This document shows positions 6,001 to 7,939 of a DNA stretch of 7,939 nt, piece after piece. Within the stretch, counting starts at the first letter, position 1. Each line of letters opens with the position of its first letter. Made by a program: the position numbers and the translations under genes. This stretch comes from Caulobacter sp. (GTDB taxonomy: Bacteria > Pseudomonadota > Alphaproteobacteria > Caulobacterales > Caulobacteraceae). Under the pieces are notes generated by a model that worked only from the letters and a program-made list of their open reading frames with translations, did no database searches and was not told the DNA's origin. The DNA lies in NCBI GenBank assembly GCA_014378155.1, contig JACMOF010000011.1, positions 1 through 7,939 of the forward strand. Reading direction: 5' to 3'.

Positions 6001-7151
6001 CAGCGCGCCTTCACATAGTGGCGCACCAGGTCGGCCAGGCGCGCGATCTCGGCGTCGGGGTGGTCGGCGCTGAAGGCGATGCGCAGGCGGGCCTGCCCGT
6101 CCGGCACGGTGGGCGGGCGAATGGCCACCACCAGGAAACCCTCGGCCTCCAGCGCCTGTGAGGCGTCCAGCGCGGCCTCGGCCTCGCCAAGGATCACCGG
6201 CACGATGGGGCTGGCGGCCAGGGGCAGGCCCACGGCGGCGGTGGAGGCGCGGGCCTTGGCCAGGGGCAGGGCGGTCAGGGCCGGCTCGGCCTCGATGATG
6301 TCCAGCGCCGCCAGGGCGGCGGCGGCGGCGGCGGGCGGCAGGCCAGTGGTGTAGATCAGGGTGCGAGCGCGAGTCTTGATCAGGCCGACCACGGCCTGGG
6401 ACCCACAGACATAGCCGCCGTAAGAGCCCAGGGCCTTTGAAAGCGTGCCCATCTGGAACGGGATTTGGGCGTCGGGGAACAGGGCGGCCGAGCCGCGACC
6501 CTGGGCCAACACGCCCACGCCATGGGCGTCGTCCGACAGAAGCCAGGCGTCATTGGCCTCGCAAACCGCCGACAGCCAGTCGAGCGGGGCGAGGTCGCCG
6601 TCCATCGAGAACACCCCGTCGGTGGCGACGATGGCGTGTCGGGCGCTGGCCCGGTGCTGCGCCAGCAGGGCGGCCAGGTGGTCGGTGTCGTTGTGGGCGA
6701 AGGGGATGATCCGCGCGCCCGACAACTGGGCCCCGGCCCAGAGACAGGCGTGGGCCAGTTCGTCGATCAATATGAGGTCGCCCGGGCCGGCGAAGGTGGG
6801 GATCAGCCCGGCATTGGCCAGATAGCCGGAGCCGAACACCACGCAGGCCTCGGTTCCCTTGAGTCGGGCCAATCGCGTTTCGAGCTGGGACAGCAGCGGA
6901 TGGTCGCCGGTCACCAGGCGCGAAGCGCCAGCCCCCGCGCCATGGGTCTCGATCGCGGCTCGAGCGGCGGCCTTGACTTGAGGATGGTGCGCCAAACCCA
7001 GATAATCGTTGCAGGAAAACGACAGCAGCCGACAGCCGTCGCGCTCTACATAGGCCCCGGTCAGGCGCTGGGTAGGCCTCGGGCGGCGCAGCAGGCTGGC
7101 GGCTTCCAAGCGGTCCAGCTTGTCGCCGGCATAGGTGTCGAGGCTGTGCAT
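6000..7151 (-). CDS. bioF: 8-amino-7-oxononanoate synthase BioF
   Basis: A complete 383-residue PLP enzyme of the alpha-oxoamine synthase family; E. coli BioF has 384. It condenses a pimeloyl thioester with L-alanine, releasing CO2, to form 8-amino-7-oxononanoate (KAPA). The PLP lysine is Lys239 in GTLSKALGSYGG. Asp207 and His210 of SDDAHGVG bind the cofactor, and His134 in DELAHACL stacks on the ring; all sit one to three residues from their E. coli positions. Other family blocks are SFSCNDYLGL at 44-53 and GASRLVTGDHPL at 75-86. The start ATG is preceded by GGAA, five bases away. A stray ATG 11 bases upstream opens a three-codon reading frame (Met-Glu-Pro) whose stop overlaps the bioF ATG; this could be chance. 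It is first in the minus-strand operon and divergent from bioA. Confidence 0.97.
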   Translation of the reverse strand: MHSLDTYAGDKLDRLEAASLLRRPRPTQRLTGAYVERDGCRLLSFSCNDYLGLAHHPQVKAAARAAIETHGAGAGASRLVTGDHPLLSQLETRLARLKGTEACVVFGSGYLANAGLIPTFAGPGDLILIDELAHACLWAGAQLSGARIIPFAHNDTDHLAALLAQHRASARHAIVATDGVFSMDGDLAPLDWLSAVCEANDAWLLSDDAHGVGVLAQGRGSAALFPDAQIPFQMGTLSKALGSYGGYVCGSQAVVGLIKTRARTLIYTTGLPPAAAAAALAALDIIEAEPALTALPLAKARASTAAVGLPLAASPIVPVILGEAEAALDASQALEAEGFLVVAIRPPTVPDGQARLRIAFSADHPDAEIARLADLVRHYVKAR

Positions 7152-7222
7152 CAGGGTTCCATTTGCGACGCGACGCCGGACGGCATAGGCAGTGCGCCCC
7201 GCCTAAGCAACAGGATCGCGCC
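7152..7222 (+). promoter_or_regulatory. Divergent bioA / bioF control region
   Basis: Only 71 bases separate the two start codons, so both promoters must overlap here. On the minus strand, TTGCTT (7210-7205) and TATGCC (7187-7182) with a 17-base gap form a weak bioF promoter candidate. A weaker plus-strand candidate for bioA is TTGCGA (7163-7168) with TAGGCA (7186-7191). An inverted repeat TAGGC-N10-GCCTA (7186-7205) lies between these elements and could be an operator. I see no BioR-type palindrome (TTATCTATAA) and no BirA-type site. The bioA Shine-Dalgarno AGGA is at 7212-7215. Confidence 0.5.
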
Positions 7223-7939
7223 ATGACCCTCGAAAGCCCAGACTGGCTGGTCCCATCTTGGCTTGAGAATGGCGCGCCCCATGTCTGGCGCCCCTATTGT
7301 CAGATGAAGACCGCGCCGCCGCCGCTGCCGGTGGTGGCGACGCGGGGCTCGCGGTTGATCCTCGACGATGGTCGCGAGCTGGTCGATGGCCTGGCCTCGT
7401 GGTGGACGGCCTGCCACGGCTACAACCACCCGCACATCGCCGCCGCCGTCCGCGACCAACTGGAACGCATGCCGCACATAATGTTCGGCGGCCTGGCGCA
7501 TGAGCCGGCCTATCGCTTGGCCAGGCGGTTGGCCGATCTGCTCCCTGGCGATCTGAACCACGCCTTCTTCGCGGAGTCCGGCTCGGTGGCGGTCGAGATC
7601 GCCATGAAGATGGCGTTGCAGTTCCATATCAATCGCGGCGTCGGTGGCCGCACGCGGGTCCTGTCGTTCCGGGGCGGCTATCATGGCGACACCCTGGCGA
7701 CCATGACAGTCTGCGATCCCGAGGAGGGCATGCACAGCCTGTTCGCTGGCGTCATGCCCAGCCAGGTGATCGCCGATTTGCCGGTGGACGCCGCCTCCGA
7801 AGCCGTCCTCGACGCCCTGCTGGCCCAGCGGAGCGGGGAGATCGCCGCCATCCTGACCGAGCCGCTGGTCCAGGGCGCGGGCGGCATGCTGTTCCACGAC
7901 CCCGAAGTGCTGCGCCGCCTGCGCCGCCTGGCCGACAAG
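7223..7939 (+). CDS. bioA: DAPA aminotransferase BioA, N-terminal part
   Basis: The first 239 codons of adenosylmethionine-8-amino-7-oxononanoate aminotransferase; the window ends in frame at a Lys codon. Full-length members have roughly 420-430 residues, so the PLP lysine and C-terminal domain lie outside. It converts KAPA to 7,8-diaminopelargonic acid with S-adenosylmethionine as the usual amino donor. Visible family blocks are VWRPYCQM at 21-28, DGLASWWTACHGYNHP at 55-70 (substrate-site Trp-Trp), MPHIMFGGLAHEP at 83-95, FAESGSVAVEIAMKMA at 116-131 (PLP phosphate loop), FRGGYHGDT at 149-157 with the ring-stacking Tyr153, and TEPLVQGAGGM at 212-222. These match E. coli BioA closely. The ATG has AGGA seven bases upstream. 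It is transcribed away from bioFD, a common arrangement for the pathway. Confidence 0.96.
   Translation, partial: MTLESPDWLVPSWLENGAPHVWRPYCQMKTAPPPLPVVATRGSRLILDDGRELVDGLASWWTACHGYNHPHIAAAVRDQLERMPHIMFGGLAHEPAYRLARRLADLLPGDLNHAFFAESGSVAVEIAMKMALQFHINRGVGGRTRVLSFRGGYHGDTLATMTVCDPEEGMHSLFAGVMPSQVIADLPVDAASEAVLDALLAQRSGEIAAILTEPLVQGAGGMLFHDPEVLRRLRRLADK

Noticed and set aside
6465..7226. A 253-codon plus-strand open frame opposite bioF
   Set aside because: bioF is unmistakable on the other strand. This frame has low-complexity Gly/Gln/Arg composition, no family match and no ribosome site.
7151..7897. A 248-codon minus-strand open frame opposite bioA
   Set aside because: The plus strand encodes clear BioA motifs throughout. 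The frame's end, Met-Glu-Pro-stop overlapping the bioF ATG, is noted in the bioF entry but is probably chance.

Overview
This is a GC-rich alphaproteobacterial chromosomal window, most probably from Caulobacter or a close relative in Caulobacterales. The reasons are the alphaproteobacterial type of SOS box (GAAC-N7-GAAC) in the ssb promoter, a perfect CtrA-type box (TTAA-N7-TTAA) and a GANTC methylation site next to it, and a flagellin-associated, FlaEY-like protein end at the left edge. The genus call is an inference; no rRNA or species marker is present.

Layout. (1) 1-1664, plus strand: the C-terminal 161 residues of a flagellin-IN-type protein, then a single-pass membrane protein of unknown function with six cysteines, then a small lipoprotein that shares its Cys-aromatic...Cys-Ala motif. 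(2) 1665-2395: a compact, densely regulated promoter region, ssb (single-stranded DNA-binding protein) and a strong intrinsic terminator. (3) 2396-2705: no convincing gene, but a run of stable inverted repeats that fold best as plus-strand RNA. (4) 2706-4157, minus strand: a complete aldehyde dehydrogenase. (5) 4158-4435: spacer with nothing firm in it. (6) 4436-7151, minus strand: a tightly overlapping operon bioF-bioD-mviM-like oxidoreductase. (7) 7152-7222: a 71-base divergent promoter region. (8) 7223-7939, plus strand: the first 239 codons of bioA, cut by the window edge.

How the genes work together. BioF, BioA and BioD carry out three consecutive late steps of biotin synthesis: pimeloyl thioester plus alanine to KAPA, KAPA to DAPA, and DAPA to dethiobiotin. 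bioA faces away from bioFD across a shared short control region. bioB and the pimelate-forming genes are not in this window. The oxidoreductase is coupled to bioD by an ATGA overlap, so it is made together with the biotin enzymes although its family has no established biotin role. SSB belongs to replication and repair, and its promoter carries sites for both the DNA damage response and the cell cycle.

Most of the window is ordinary housekeeping sequence. The parts most worth a second look are the stacked regulatory sites in front of ssb, the structured intergenic stretch after it, the cysteine-motif gene pair and the coupled oxidoreductase. I see no phage, insertion sequence, CRISPR array, tRNA or rRNA, and no clear sign of a wholly new system.
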